From: UBA9619 sp964630665
GTDB taxonomy: Bacteria > Pseudomonadota > Gammaproteobacteria > Arenicellales > UBA868
Direction of reading: 5' to 3'
NCBI GenBank assembly: GCA_964630665.1
Contig: CAZVVN010000032.1
Coordinates: 1 to 33,752, forward strand
Length of the DNA stretch: 33,752 nucleotides
This document shows positions 8,049-15,589 of this stretch, piece by piece; positions within the stretch are counted from its first letter, which is position 1, and every line of letters begins with the position of its first letter. The notes under the pieces are model-generated. The model saw only the letters and a program-made list of their open reading frames with translations. It did no database searches and was not told where the DNA came from. The position numbers were made by a program, and so were the translations under genes.

Positions 8049-9737
8049 GTGCGTGATACGGACTACATCGTTATCGGTGCCGGTTCTGCCGGTTGTGTGC
8101 TTGCCGCACGGCTGAGCGAGGACCCAGGCACCAGTGTCGTCTTGCTTGAGGCAGGCGGCAGCGACAGAAGCATCTTCGTTCAGATGCCCTCTGCCTTGTC
8201 GATCCCGATGAACATGAAGCGATTCAACTGGGGCTACCACAGTGATCCTGAGCCTTACCTGGATGGCCGGATGATGGATTGCCCGCGAGGTCTTGCACTC
8301 GGCGGGTCTTCTTCGATTAATGGCATGGTGTATGTTCGTGGCCACGCACGTGATTTCGATCAGTGGGAGCAATCCGGGGCTACCGGCTGGAACTATAAGT
8401 CCTGCCTGCCTTATTTCAAGAAGGCAGAGAGCTGGATCGGTGGGGGGAATGATTATCGTGGTGGTTCTGGTCCGCTTCCAGTATGTGCCGGCAACGAAAT
8501 GCGATTGAACCCGCTTTACGCTGCGTTTATCGAGTCGGGTCGGCAGGCGGGTTACCCGCTTACCGATGATTACAATGGTGCCCAGCAGGAAGGCTTTGGC
8601 CAGATGCACATGACCGTGGGTGGTGGCATAAGAGGGTCGACCGCCAGGGCCTACCTGCGGCCTGCGATGAACCGCCGAAACCTGCGCGTCGTGACCAGAA
8701 CACTTGTATGTCGGGTTGTTTTTGAAGGTGGCCGGGCGGTGGCGGTTGAGTATGAGAAAGATGGTCAGATCTTTCAGCTACGGGCGCACTGTGAGGTGAT
8801 CGTTTCGGCGGGGTCCATTGGCTCACCCGTTCTACTGCAGCGCTCGGGTGTGGGTCCCGGGAGTGTTCTTTCTGATGCGGGCGTGCCCGTGGTCTGCGAC
8901 AGTCCCGGGGTCGGCGAGAACCTTCAGGATCACCTCGAGATCTATTTCCAGTACCGTTGCCGCAAACCGATCACGTTGAACCGCAAACTAAACCCCCTGA
9001 GTAAGGCCTTGATTGGTGCCCGCTGGTTGATGTTCAAGTCGGGCCTGGGTGCGACCAATCACTTCGAGTCCTGTGGCTTTATTCGTTCGCGTGCGGGTAT
9101 CGAGTGGCCCGATATCCAGTATCATTTTCTTCCAGGGGCCCTGCGCTACGACGGGAGAGCGGCCTTCGACGGGCACGGTTTCCAGGTCCATGTCGGGCCG
9201 AACAAGCCCAGCAGCCGTGGCCGGGTCCGGATCAACTCTCCGGAACCGCGGGATAATCCGTCGATACTGTTCAATTATCTTGAACACGAGCAGGACCGGC
9301 TTGACTGGAGAGCCTGCATCCGGCTTACCCGGGAGATCTTCGACCAACAAGCCATGAGCCCGTACTGTGGCGAGGAGCTACAACCCGGTGACACGGTTGA
9401 GACCGACGACGCGATTGACGCGTGGGTGCGTCAGAACTGCGAGACTGCATATCACCCCTCATGCACTTGCCCGATAGGGGCAGAAAATGACCGTCTCGCT
9501 GTCCTGGACCATGAGTGCCGGGTCAGGGGTGTGAGCGGTCTTCGAGTGGTCGATTCCTCAGTATTTCCCGTCATCACCAACGGTAATCTCAATGCGCCGA
9601 CAATCATGATGGCCGAGCGGGTATCGGATATGATCCTCGGCAGGGAACTGTTACCCGCCCTCGATGTTCCCGTATGGATCGACGAGCATTGGCGATCCCG
9701 GCAGCGAAGCGGAACACCATTACAGCCAGAGTCCTGA
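8049..9737 (+). CDS. GMC-family FAD oxidoreductase (choline/alcohol dehydrogenase-like)
   Basis: Flavoprotein of 562 residues that oxidises an alcohol to an aldehyde. Near the N-terminus is the dinucleotide-binding GAGSAG (G10, G12, G15). GMC signature 1 (GGSSSINGMVYVRGH) is at about 85-99, and signature 2 (GSIGSPVLLQRSGVG) near 260. The catalytic pair is H469 in YHPSCTC and N513 in GNLNAPT, with the same spacing as in choline oxidase. The overall pattern is close to BetA, but no choline transport or betaine aldehyde dehydrogenase gene is adjacent, so the true substrate may be another alcohol. GTG at 8049 is preferred to the upstream GTG at 8001 because GGGGGAGAG lies 9 bases before it. The NUDIX gene follows after 5 bases. 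Confidence 0.9.
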   Translation: MRDTDYIVIGAGSAGCVLAARLSEDPGTSVVLLEAGGSDRSIFVQMPSALSIPMNMKRFNWGYHSDPEPYLDGRMMDCPRGLALGGSSSINGMVYVRGHARDFDQWEQSGATGWNYKSCLPYFKKAESWIGGGNDYRGGSGPLPVCAGNEMRLNPLYAAFIESGRQAGYPLTDDYNGAQQEGFGQMHMTVGGGIRGSTARAYLRPAMNRRNLRVVTRTLVCRVVFEGGRAVAVEYEKDGQIFQLRAHCEVIVSAGSIGSPVLLQRSGVGPGSVLSDAGVPVVCDSPGVGENLQDHLEIYFQYRCRKPITLNRKLNPLSKALIGARWLMFKSGLGATNHFESCGFIRSRAGIEWPDIQYHFLPGALRYDGRAAFDGHGFQVHVGPNKPSSRGRVRINSPEPRDNPSILFNYLEHEQDRLDWRACIRLTREIFDQQAMSPYCGEELQPGDTVETDDAIDAWVRQNCETAYHPSCTCPIGAENDRLAVLDHECRVRGVSGLRVVDSSVFPVITNGNLNAPTIMMAERVSDMILGRELLPALDVPVWIDEHWRSRQRSGTPLQPES

Positions 9738-9742
9738 GTTGT

Positions 9743-10279
9743 ATGGCAATCGTTCGCCCTGAGGACTCTGAGATCCTGAACGTGGTTGACGCTGATGACC
9801 GCGTAACGGGGCAGTGTCGCCGTGATGAAGTTCATCGTCTCGGGCTGCGCCACAGGGCGATTCATGTCCTTATATTCAACTACAGTGGCCAGGTGTTCCT
9901 GCAAAAACGGGCTCAGCACAAACAGGAGAACCCGGGCCTGTGGGATTCTTCAGTTGCCGGTCACGTGGATGCAGGGGAGTCGTATAACCAATGCTGCCGG
10001 CGAGAGATCAGTGAGGAGGTCGGGCTGTCGGTTACGCACACACCCGAGCGCTTATTCAAACTTCCGGCAGGTCCCTTGACTGGAATGGAATTCTGCTGGA
10101 TCTACCGCCTGGTCACCGACCGGCAACTGCAGCTTGATTACACTGAAATAGAGACCGGCGACTGGTTCACCGTGGAGTCCGTTGATAACTGGGTGCTCGG
10201 GACCCCCGGCCAGCTTGCTGAATCGTTTCGGCTGATCTGGAGCCGTTACCGGGACTGGCAGGAACTGGCGCCAGGTTAG
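9743..10279 (+). CDS. NUDIX hydrolase, YfcD/isopentenyl-diphosphate-isomerase-like
   Basis: Hydrolyses a nucleoside diphosphate linked to another moiety; cytoplasmic. The 178-residue protein carries a perfect Nudix box at about 73-95 (G-x5-E-x7-REISEEVGL), with metal ligands E88, E91 and E92. The flanking LRHRAIHVLIF and QKRAQHKQENPGLWD segments match the YfcD / IPP-isomerase-like branch, but the sequence gives no reason to call it an isomerase. ATG 9743, 5 bases after the GMC stop, is chosen over ATG 9674, which would overlap the GMC gene by 64 bases. Shine-Dalgarno support is weak at both, so translational coupling to the GMC gene is likely. Convergent with avtA after 15 bases. Confidence 0.88.
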   Translation: MAIVRPEDSEILNVVDADDRVTGQCRRDEVHRLGLRHRAIHVLIFNYSGQVFLQKRAQHKQENPGLWDSSVAGHVDAGESYNQCCRREISEEVGLSVTHTPERLFKLPAGPLTGMEFCWIYRLVTDRQLQLDYTEIETGDWFTVESVDNWVLGTPGQLAESFRLIWSRYRDWQELAPG

Positions 10280-10294
10280 GTAGGGTGGGCTGTC

Positions 10295-11563
10295 TCAGGC
10301 TGGCCGCGCGGCCAGTTCATAGACCGCTTTGATTTCTTCGGCAATGATGGTGATACCCCGTTGCACGACTTCCGGGTCCAGTGCATAGGAGACCCGGATG
10401 CACTCTCGGGAGTGGGGCCAGTCTTCCGCGAGCCCGGGAAAGAAATGTTCCCCGGCGATTACCAGTACATCGCGCTGCTTGAGTCGCTGGTACAGCTCCT
10501 CACTGCTGATCGGGAGGTTCTCGAACCACAACCATAAGAAAAATGCGCCTTCCGGGGTGTGAATCCGGAAAGGGTAGTCAGCCAGGGCCGATTTCAGCCA
10601 GCCCATGGTGATCCTGGCCCGTTCCTGGTAGTAGGGTTTGATCAGATCGTTCGCTATATCCAGGATGGTGCCCTCACGCACCATCTCGGTAACAAGTCCG
10701 GGGCCGAAGCTTCCCGGTGTGAGGCTCAGGATCGCGTTGGACCCGGTTATCGACTTGATGATACTTTGATTGGCGATCACGATCCCGGTTCTTACACCGG
10801 CCAGACCAAGTTTAGAGAGGCTGAGGCAAAGGATGACGCTCGGGTCCCAGATAGGGGTCGCTTGGCTGAAGATAATATTGGGAAATGGTGTACCGTATGC
10901 CCCGTCGATAATGAGAGGCAGGTCGTGGTCTTCAGCGAGTTTGTGCAACTGGCCTATTTCTACATCGGTAAGGACGTTACCAGTCGGGTTAGTCGGTCGG
11001 GATACGCAAATCGCACCGTGACCGGGTCCGATCGCCAGGTTTTCGAAATCGATGTGGTACTTGAATTCATAATCGCCGCGCAACGAGATGATCGGTCGGC
11101 AGGTGTCAAACATCTCCATGCCCAGCCCCATTTCTGTATAGCCGATGTATTCCGGAACCAGGGGCAACAGGATCCGTCGTCTGCTGCCATCGTCAAACAG
11201 TCCGGCGAACATGTTGAAAAGCACGAAAAACGAGCTTTGGCTGCCGTTGGTCAGTGCGATGTTGTGCGGCGAAACCGGCCACCCGAACTGCTGATTCAGC
11301 AGGCCAGCAATTGCCTCGATGAAGGCAGCATTGCCCTGAGGACCATCGTAGTCACCGATTAACAGGTCGAACCGCTTACCGTCTGCGAGCAGCCCATTCA
11401 TGGCGTCACGAAAAGCCGATTGAACCGCGGGGATCCTGGCCGGATTGCCGCCACCCAGCATACAGACGTCACGCTCACCCGCGAGTGCGGCTCCGGCGTC
11501 CTCCATGAGTTGCAAGATGCCAGTGCTGGAGGCAAAGAATGCGCCGAATCTGGATGTATCCAA
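10295..11563 (-). CDS. avtA: Valine--pyruvate aminotransferase
   Basis: PLP fold-type I aminotransferase that exchanges the amino group between valine (or 2-ketoisovalerate) and alanine/pyruvate; cytoplasmic. At 422 residues it matches E. coli AvtA, including the N-terminal GILQLMEDAG and MLGGGNPARIP segments. PLP-site residues visible are N192 in RPTNPTGN, D220 and Y223 in IIDGAYG, K251 in LSLSKLGLAG and R258. The start is a TTG at 11563. No ATG or GTG exists in frame between it and the stop of prc, and the alignment to AvtA supports it. No clear Shine-Dalgarno is present, so translation may depend on ribosomes finishing prc 33 bases upstream. Both genes share one reading frame. Confidence 0.9.
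   Translation of the reverse strand: MDTSRFGAFFASSTGILQLMEDAGAALAGERDVCMLGGGNPARIPAVQSAFRDAMNGLLADGKRFDLLIGDYDGPQGNAAFIEAIAGLLNQQFGWPVSPHNIALTNGSQSSFFVLFNMFAGLFDDGSRRRILLPLVPEYIGYTEMGLGMEMFDTCRPIISLRGDYEFKYHIDFENLAIGPGHGAICVSRPTNPTGNVLTDVEIGQLHKLAEDHDLPLIIDGAYGTPFPNIIFSQATPIWDPSVILCLSLSKLGLAGVRTGIVIANQSIIKSITGSNAILSLTPGSFGPGLVTEMVREGTILDIANDLIKPYYQERARITMGWLKSALADYPFRIHTPEGAFFLWLWFENLPISSEELYQRLKQRDVLVIAGEHFFPGLAEDWPHSRECIRVSYALDPEVVQRGITIIAEEIKAVYELAARPA
10300..10315. repeat. 16-bp GC-only-core palindrome at the 3' end of avtA
   Basis: CTGGCCGCGCGGCCAG is a perfect palindrome inside the last codons of avtA, 20 bases from the stop of the convergent NUDIX gene. As RNA it could fold with a 6-bp stem and 4-base loop and might help end transcription from both sides. 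No T-run follows on either strand, so it is not a standard intrinsic terminator. Confidence 0.3.
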
Positions 11564-11596
11564 GGTCGCTGGCCAACCGTGGTGGGAGTTAACCGG

Positions 11597-13753
11597 TTAC
11601 TGGTCTTGCGTCGAGTCTGCCGTGGTACTGGCGGTTTGGTCGTTGCTCTGGGCTAATATGCGTGTCTCGTCAAGTTCGATTGCGGTGTCCACCAGGATTC
11701 TCGCCGATTCGACCAATAGGATGTCTCCAGGAAATTCCTCATCGCTAACGAGTGCGCCAGTCACGTCGTTCTGCTTGGCTGTGCGTAGCACGGACTCGAG
11801 CTGATCACGGCGTTCCTGGCGAGCGTTGCGCTCGCGGCTACGTCGGGATTCAAGCAGAGATATTTCCTTAACTCCGGCCAGTTCAGAGTCAAGTTCGAGA
11901 TTGGACAGCAGAAACTTGAAGCCGGGGTCCGTCTCGGTGCGCTGGCTGTGCAGAGCGCGGATCTTGGGCAGGGCATTTTCAAGCCTGGCACTGTCGAATG
12001 GTTTAAACCTGGCAGGTGCCACCTGATTCCAGGGGAGGGCGTTTTCCAAGCTTCTTTCACCGTGTTCGGACGCAAGGATCCCCATGGGAAAAACAATATC
12101 TGGAATCACACCCCGATGTTGCGTGCTGTCGCCGTTGATACGGTAAAACTGAGCGATGGTGAATTTGAGTTGACCTAGGTGCTCCTTACTGTTACGGGCA
12201 TAGCGGTCAAGGTCGATGAGGTTCTGAACCGTACCCTTACCGAACGTCGGCTCTCCGAGCACCACTCCGCGCCGATAATCCTGGATCGCGCCAGCGAAGA
12301 TCTCAGAGGCCGAAGCGCTGTCCCGATCGACCACCACAGCAAGAGGTCCGGTGTAGGCAATGGTGCGATCTGGATCGCGTTTGACGCGGATTCGGCCTTT
12401 GGCATCCTTGACCTGGACAATCGGTCCGGTTTCGATAAACAGGCCCGTCAGGCTGGTTGCTTCAGACAGCGCACCTCCGCCGTTTCCTCTCAGATCAATG
12501 ACCAGCCCGACGATGCCCTCTGACTCGAGTTCTGTGATCAGTCGGCGTACGTCGCGGGTTGTGCTTCGGTAGTCCGGTTGTCCGCTGGATCTGCCGTCGA
12601 AATCAACATAGAAAGTTGGCAAGTTGATGATGCCTACCCGATGGGACTGCTTTTCGTCTTTGATCGTGAGCACGGATTTCTGGGCGGCCTGCTCTTCGAG
12701 CTTGATGGTGTCGCGCACAATGCTGATCACTTTCCCTGGCGAATCTGGTCCGTCCTCCCCGGGTAGAATCTGAAGGCGTACCGTGGTGCCTTTAGCGCCG
12801 CGAATAAGATCTACAACATCATCAAGCCGCCAGCCGATTACATCGACCAATGGTGTCTGGGGGCCCTGGCCGACACCGATTATCCTGTCACCGCCGTGCA
12901 GTTGGTCGCTGAGTTCGGCAGGACCGCCGGCCACTACTCTTCGCACGATCGTGTATTCATTCTCGGTCTGCAGTACCGCACCGATCCCTTCCAGGGATAG
13001 GCTCATGCGGATCTTGAAGTTTTCGGTTGCCCGCGGCGAGAAATAACTGGTGTGGGGGTCGACCGATGTTACGTAGGCATTGACAAATGTCTGGAAGACG
13101 TCCTCTTCGTTGACTTGCGATGTGCGCCGGTTGAGCTGGCGGTAACGATCACCCAGCGTCTCGACGATCTCGTCATGCTGTTTGCCGGCGATTCTTAGCC
13201 CGAGGTAGTCGTTTTTGACCCGTCTTCGCCAGATGTCGCCGAGTTCAGTCTGATCGATGGCCCAGGGCGCCTCCGTACGGTCGAACTGATAGTCTTCATC
13301 AATATCCAGTTCAAAGCCCTGAGCAAGCAGATTCTCGGCACGAACAGCCCGGTCAGAGACCCGCATCCGATAGAGATCAAAGAGGGCATAAATAGGTTCC
13401 AGTTGCCGGTTCCGAAGGTGGTCGTCGATACTGAAACGCATCTGCTCGAACTGTTCGATGTCGCCAGATACGAAAAAGCTCCGGTTAGCATCCAAGCTCT
13501 CGATAAATCGGTCAAGGATTCGCGAGGAGAGCTCGTCGTTAAGTTTGGCGGTGCGATAGTGATACCGCTGGACAAAATAGTTGATCAGTTCAATGGTTCG
13601 TTCATGTGATGGCGATACGGTGAGCTTTGTAACTTCGCCGGCGGTGACGCCTGGCAGTACATAGAGTGCCAGAATGAGCAACCATCCCGCGCCAGCCGGA
13701 AAACGCGACCGGAGAGTTGGAAACCGCTGGGTTTCCGGGTCAGGTAATCGCAT
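11597..13753 (-). CDS. prc: Carboxy-terminal (tail-specific) protease Prc
   Basis: Periplasmic serine/lysine protease (MEROPS S41) that trims or degrades proteins from their C-termini, including lipoproteins and peptidoglycan hydrolases in known cases. The 718-residue product has an Arg-containing N-region and a hydrophobic segment at 22-38 (signal peptide or anchor), and an N-terminal helical domain. A PDZ domain lies around 245-335 and a protease core after 370. Catalytic residues are S481 in DRDSASASE, D492 and K506 in FGKGTVQ, with the same 11 and 25 residue spacings as E. coli Tsp. Length is slightly above the E. coli enzyme. No Shine-Dalgarno precedes the ATG, and a strong candidate promoter places the transcript start only a few bases upstream. 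avtA follows in the same frame. Confidence 0.95.
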   Translation of the reverse strand: MRLPDPETQRFPTLRSRFPAGAGWLLILALYVLPGVTAGEVTKLTVSPSHERTIELINYFVQRYHYRTAKLNDELSSRILDRFIESLDANRSFFVSGDIEQFEQMRFSIDDHLRNRQLEPIYALFDLYRMRVSDRAVRAENLLAQGFELDIDEDYQFDRTEAPWAIDQTELGDIWRRRVKNDYLGLRIAGKQHDEIVETLGDRYRQLNRRTSQVNEEDVFQTFVNAYVTSVDPHTSYFSPRATENFKIRMSLSLEGIGAVLQTENEYTIVRRVVAGGPAELSDQLHGGDRIIGVGQGPQTPLVDVIGWRLDDVVDLIRGAKGTTVRLQILPGEDGPDSPGKVISIVRDTIKLEEQAAQKSVLTIKDEKQSHRVGIINLPTFYVDFDGRSSGQPDYRSTTRDVRRLITELESEGIVGLVIDLRGNGGGALSEATSLTGLFIETGPIVQVKDAKGRIRVKRDPDRTIAYTGPLAVVVDRDSASASEIFAGAIQDYRRGVVLGEPTFGKGTVQNLIDLDRYARNSKEHLGQLKFTIAQFYRINGDSTQHRGVIPDIVFPMGILASEHGERSLENALPWNQVAPARFKPFDSARLENALPKIRALHSQRTETDPGFKFLLSNLELDSELAGVKEISLLESRRSRERNARQERRDQLESVLRTAKQNDVTGALVSDEEFPGDILLVESARILVDTAIELDETRILAQSNDQTASTTADSTQDQ

Positions 13754-13764
13754 AGGAATCTGCA

Positions 13765-13793
13765 GTTATAGTGCTACGCCTGGTGGTTGTCAG
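13765..13793 (-). promoter_or_regulatory. Candidate sigma-70 promoter of prc
   Basis: On the minus strand, CTGACA (13793-13788) and TATAAC (13770-13765) are separated by exactly 17 bases; each differs from the sigma-70 consensus at one position. The predicted start of transcription is about 13758, leaving a leader of only about 5 bases before the prc ATG at 13753. Expected gene order and strand support the call; there is no direct evidence of use. Confidence 0.55.
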
Positions 13794-13807
13794 AATGGGA
13801 TTCTGAC
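13789..13807. promoter_or_regulatory. Inverted repeat overlapping the prc -35 element (candidate operator)
   Basis: GTCAGAAT-GGG-ATTCTGAC is a perfect 8-bp inverted repeat with a 3-base centre. Its prc-proximal arm overlaps the -35 hexamer of the candidate prc promoter, which is a typical place for a repressor or envelope-stress regulator to bind. It is not followed by a T-run on either strand, so a terminator is less likely. Confidence 0.4.
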
Positions 13808-13871
13808 GGCGCCCAGTGAGCGAATATAGCATTTACAAGGGACAATGCCTCCCGTGGTCTTATCTGGCTAC

Positions 13872-13896
13872 AGGCGGATGTTCGAACGTTCCGCCT
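13872..13896 (-). terminator. Stem-loop after the chemosensory operon (weak terminator candidate)
   Basis: AGGCGGA (13872-13878) pairs perfectly with TCCGCCT (13890-13896) around an 11-base loop that itself contains the palindrome GTTCGAAC. It begins 39 bases after the cheB stop and lies before the prc promoter, where the end of the cheR-cheB transcript is expected. No U-tract follows, so it may instead be a protein-binding site or a 3'-end-stabilising hairpin. Confidence 0.35.
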
Positions 13897-13934
13897 TGAG
13901 TTCGGGCTGTGTGGAGTCGACGCGGAGAGCCTGC

Positions 13935-15002
13935 TCACCAGCACCGTTCGATCAGGTGGCGTGTCATCTGCTCCAGGTCAAGGACATGCTGTACGGCGCC
14001 CTGTTCAATTGCGATGCGCGGCATGCCGAACACCACGCATGAGGCCTCATCTTGAGCCAGGGTGGTTGCACCGGCCTGTCGCATCTCGGCCAGGCCTTTG
14101 GCACCGTCGGTGCCCATGCCCGTCAGCAGCAGGCCGACTGCCGACTCACCTGCTGCGGACACAACGGATCGAAATAGCACATCTACGGAAGGGCGATGGC
14201 GGTTGATCTTCTCGCCCTCTTTGAGATGAGCAAGGTAGCCGTCACCATCAGTGAGGATTGTCAGGTGTTTGTCACCGGGAGCAATCAGTGCCTCTCCCGG
14301 CCTGACGGGACAGCCTTCAGAGGCCTCCCGAACCTTGATCCGGCAAGCCTGGTCCAGTCGTTCAGCAAACGACTGCGTAAACGGGGCCGGCATGTGCTGA
14401 ACCACCACGATACCCGGCAGCCCATCTGGAAGTGGTGCGAGCAGTTCCCTGAGCGCTTCGGTACCACCAGTCGAGGCGCCAATGGCGATGATCGGGGTCC
14501 GAACACCGGGACTTACCGGCGCACGCTGTCGGGGCAGGATGGTATCAACATCATATCGAGGTGCTGGGTCGAGCGCCCTTTCCCGTGGTGATCTGACCCG
14601 GGCCCCGGCGGCAGCCTTGACCTTGTCGGTGATAGAAGAGGCCAGTTCATTGAGGCCTTCCCTGACCTCGAGCCTTGGTTTTTCTATGATCTCCAAAGCC
14701 CCCAGCTCGAGGCTCCTGAGAGCGGTTTCAGACCCCTCTTTGGTGTACGCACTGACCATCACCACTGGCATGGGATTGGACTTCATCAGTCTTTCCAGAA
14801 ACGTCAGGCCGTCCATTTTGGGCATTTCGACATCCAGGGTCAGGACGTCGGGCTGTAGCTCTGAGATCTTTCTCAGTCCGATCAGCGCATCAGGTGCGGT
14901 CCCCACTACCTCAATCTCAGGGTCTGAGGAGAGAATATTGCTGAGTGCCCGGCGGGCAACTGCCGAATCGTCAATGATCAGCACTTTCGCCGGAGGGCTC
15001 AT
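13935..15002 (-). CDS. cheB: Chemotaxis response regulator protein-glutamate methylesterase CheB
   Basis: Removes methyl groups from receptor glutamates (and deamidates glutamines) after phosphorylation by CheA, giving adaptation. The 355-residue protein has an N-terminal receiver domain (D10/D11 acidic pair, phospho-acceptor D57, K108). A variable linker (about 125-165) follows, then a methylesterase domain with catalytic S177 in GASTGG, H203 in QHMPAPF and D299 in GMGTDGAKG. All key residues are intact. Its ATG overlaps the cheW stop as ATGA, so the two are translationally coupled. It is the last gene of the operon. Together with CheR it shows that this pathway has methylation-based adaptation. 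Confidence 0.96.
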   Translation of the reverse strand: MSPPAKVLIIDDSAVARRALSNILSSDPEIEVVGTAPDALIGLRKISELQPDVLTLDVEMPKMDGLTFLERLMKSNPMPVVMVSAYTKEGSETALRSLELGALEIIEKPRLEVREGLNELASSITDKVKAAAGARVRSPRERALDPAPRYDVDTILPRQRAPVSPGVRTPIIAIGASTGGTEALRELLAPLPDGLPGIVVVQHMPAPFTQSFAERLDQACRIKVREASEGCPVRPGEALIAPGDKHLTILTDGDGYLAHLKEGEKINRHRPSVDVLFRSVVSAAGESAVGLLLTGMGTDGAKGLAEMRQAGATTLAQDEASCVVFGMPRIAIEQGAVQHVLDLEQMTRHLIERCW

Positions 15003-15553
15003 GTGGGCTGCGGCGCAGTCGACTGCTGGGGGATCAGCTGTAGTTCATCTTCTGAAAGGAGATAATCGGCATCAAGGAGGATAACCATGTCATCCTTGAT
15101 GTTGGCCACCCCGCTGATGAACTTAGTGTCGATTGATGTTGTCAGGTCTTTGCTGCTCTGCGTTGTTTCCTCTTCCAGGTAGACGACGTCTGCTACGGAG
15201 TCGACAATCAATCCGACCAGCTTGTTCTCGACCTGGACAATGACGATCACGGTGAACTGGTTGTAGTCCAGGCTTTCCATCTGAAAGCGAATCCGAAGAT
15301 CCATGACCGGCACCACCAAACCGCGAAGATTGATCATACCGACGATAAAAGCCGGCATCCCTGGAATCCGCGTGATGGTTTCGGGGTAACTGACAAGCTC
15401 TCTGACGCTGAGTATCTTGAGTCCGTACTTTTCTTGCCCAAGCATGAACGTGATCAACTGCGTTCCCTGTCGGTGAATGATCGAAAGGTCGAGTTCCTCC
15501 AGGTCATCGTCGAACAAGGAGAGGTGCCCGGCCATAGTTGTCTTCGAGGGCAT
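14999..15553 (-). CDS. cheW: Chemotaxis coupling protein CheW
   Basis: Scaffold that links receptor tips to CheA in the cytoplasmic array. The 184-residue product is a single CheW domain (about 32-172) with an acidic N-terminal extension of about 30 residues. Typical segments are QLITFMLGQEKYGLKI, INLRGLVVPVMDLR and VGLIVDSVADVVYL. AGGAG lies 6 bases before the ATG at 15553. It starts 36 bases after cheA and overlaps cheB by four bases. It is the only CheW in the window, matching the single CheA and the nearby receptor. Confidence 0.95.
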   Translation of the reverse strand: MPSKTTMAGHLSLFDDDLEELDLSIIHRQGTQLITFMLGQEKYGLKILSVRELVSYPETITRIPGMPAFIVGMINLRGLVVPVMDLRIRFQMESLDYNQFTVIVIVQVENKLVGLIVDSVADVVYLEEETTQSSKDLTTSIDTKFISGVANIKDDMVILLDADYLLSEDELQLIPQQSTAPQPT

Positions 15554-15589
15554 GTGATTCTCCTGACAGATCCGTAGCTGGTTGTGTTT

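Noticed and set aside
7956..8609. 217-codon minus-strand frame across the HAD/GMC divergent region
   Set aside because: It overlaps the well-supported GMC gene and its ribosome binding site and encodes nothing recognisable.
10559..11362. 267-codon open frame antisense to avtA
   Set aside because: It lies wholly inside avtA, which has a full set of PLP motifs; the antisense product has no recognisable domain or start signal. A long shadow in GC-rich DNA.
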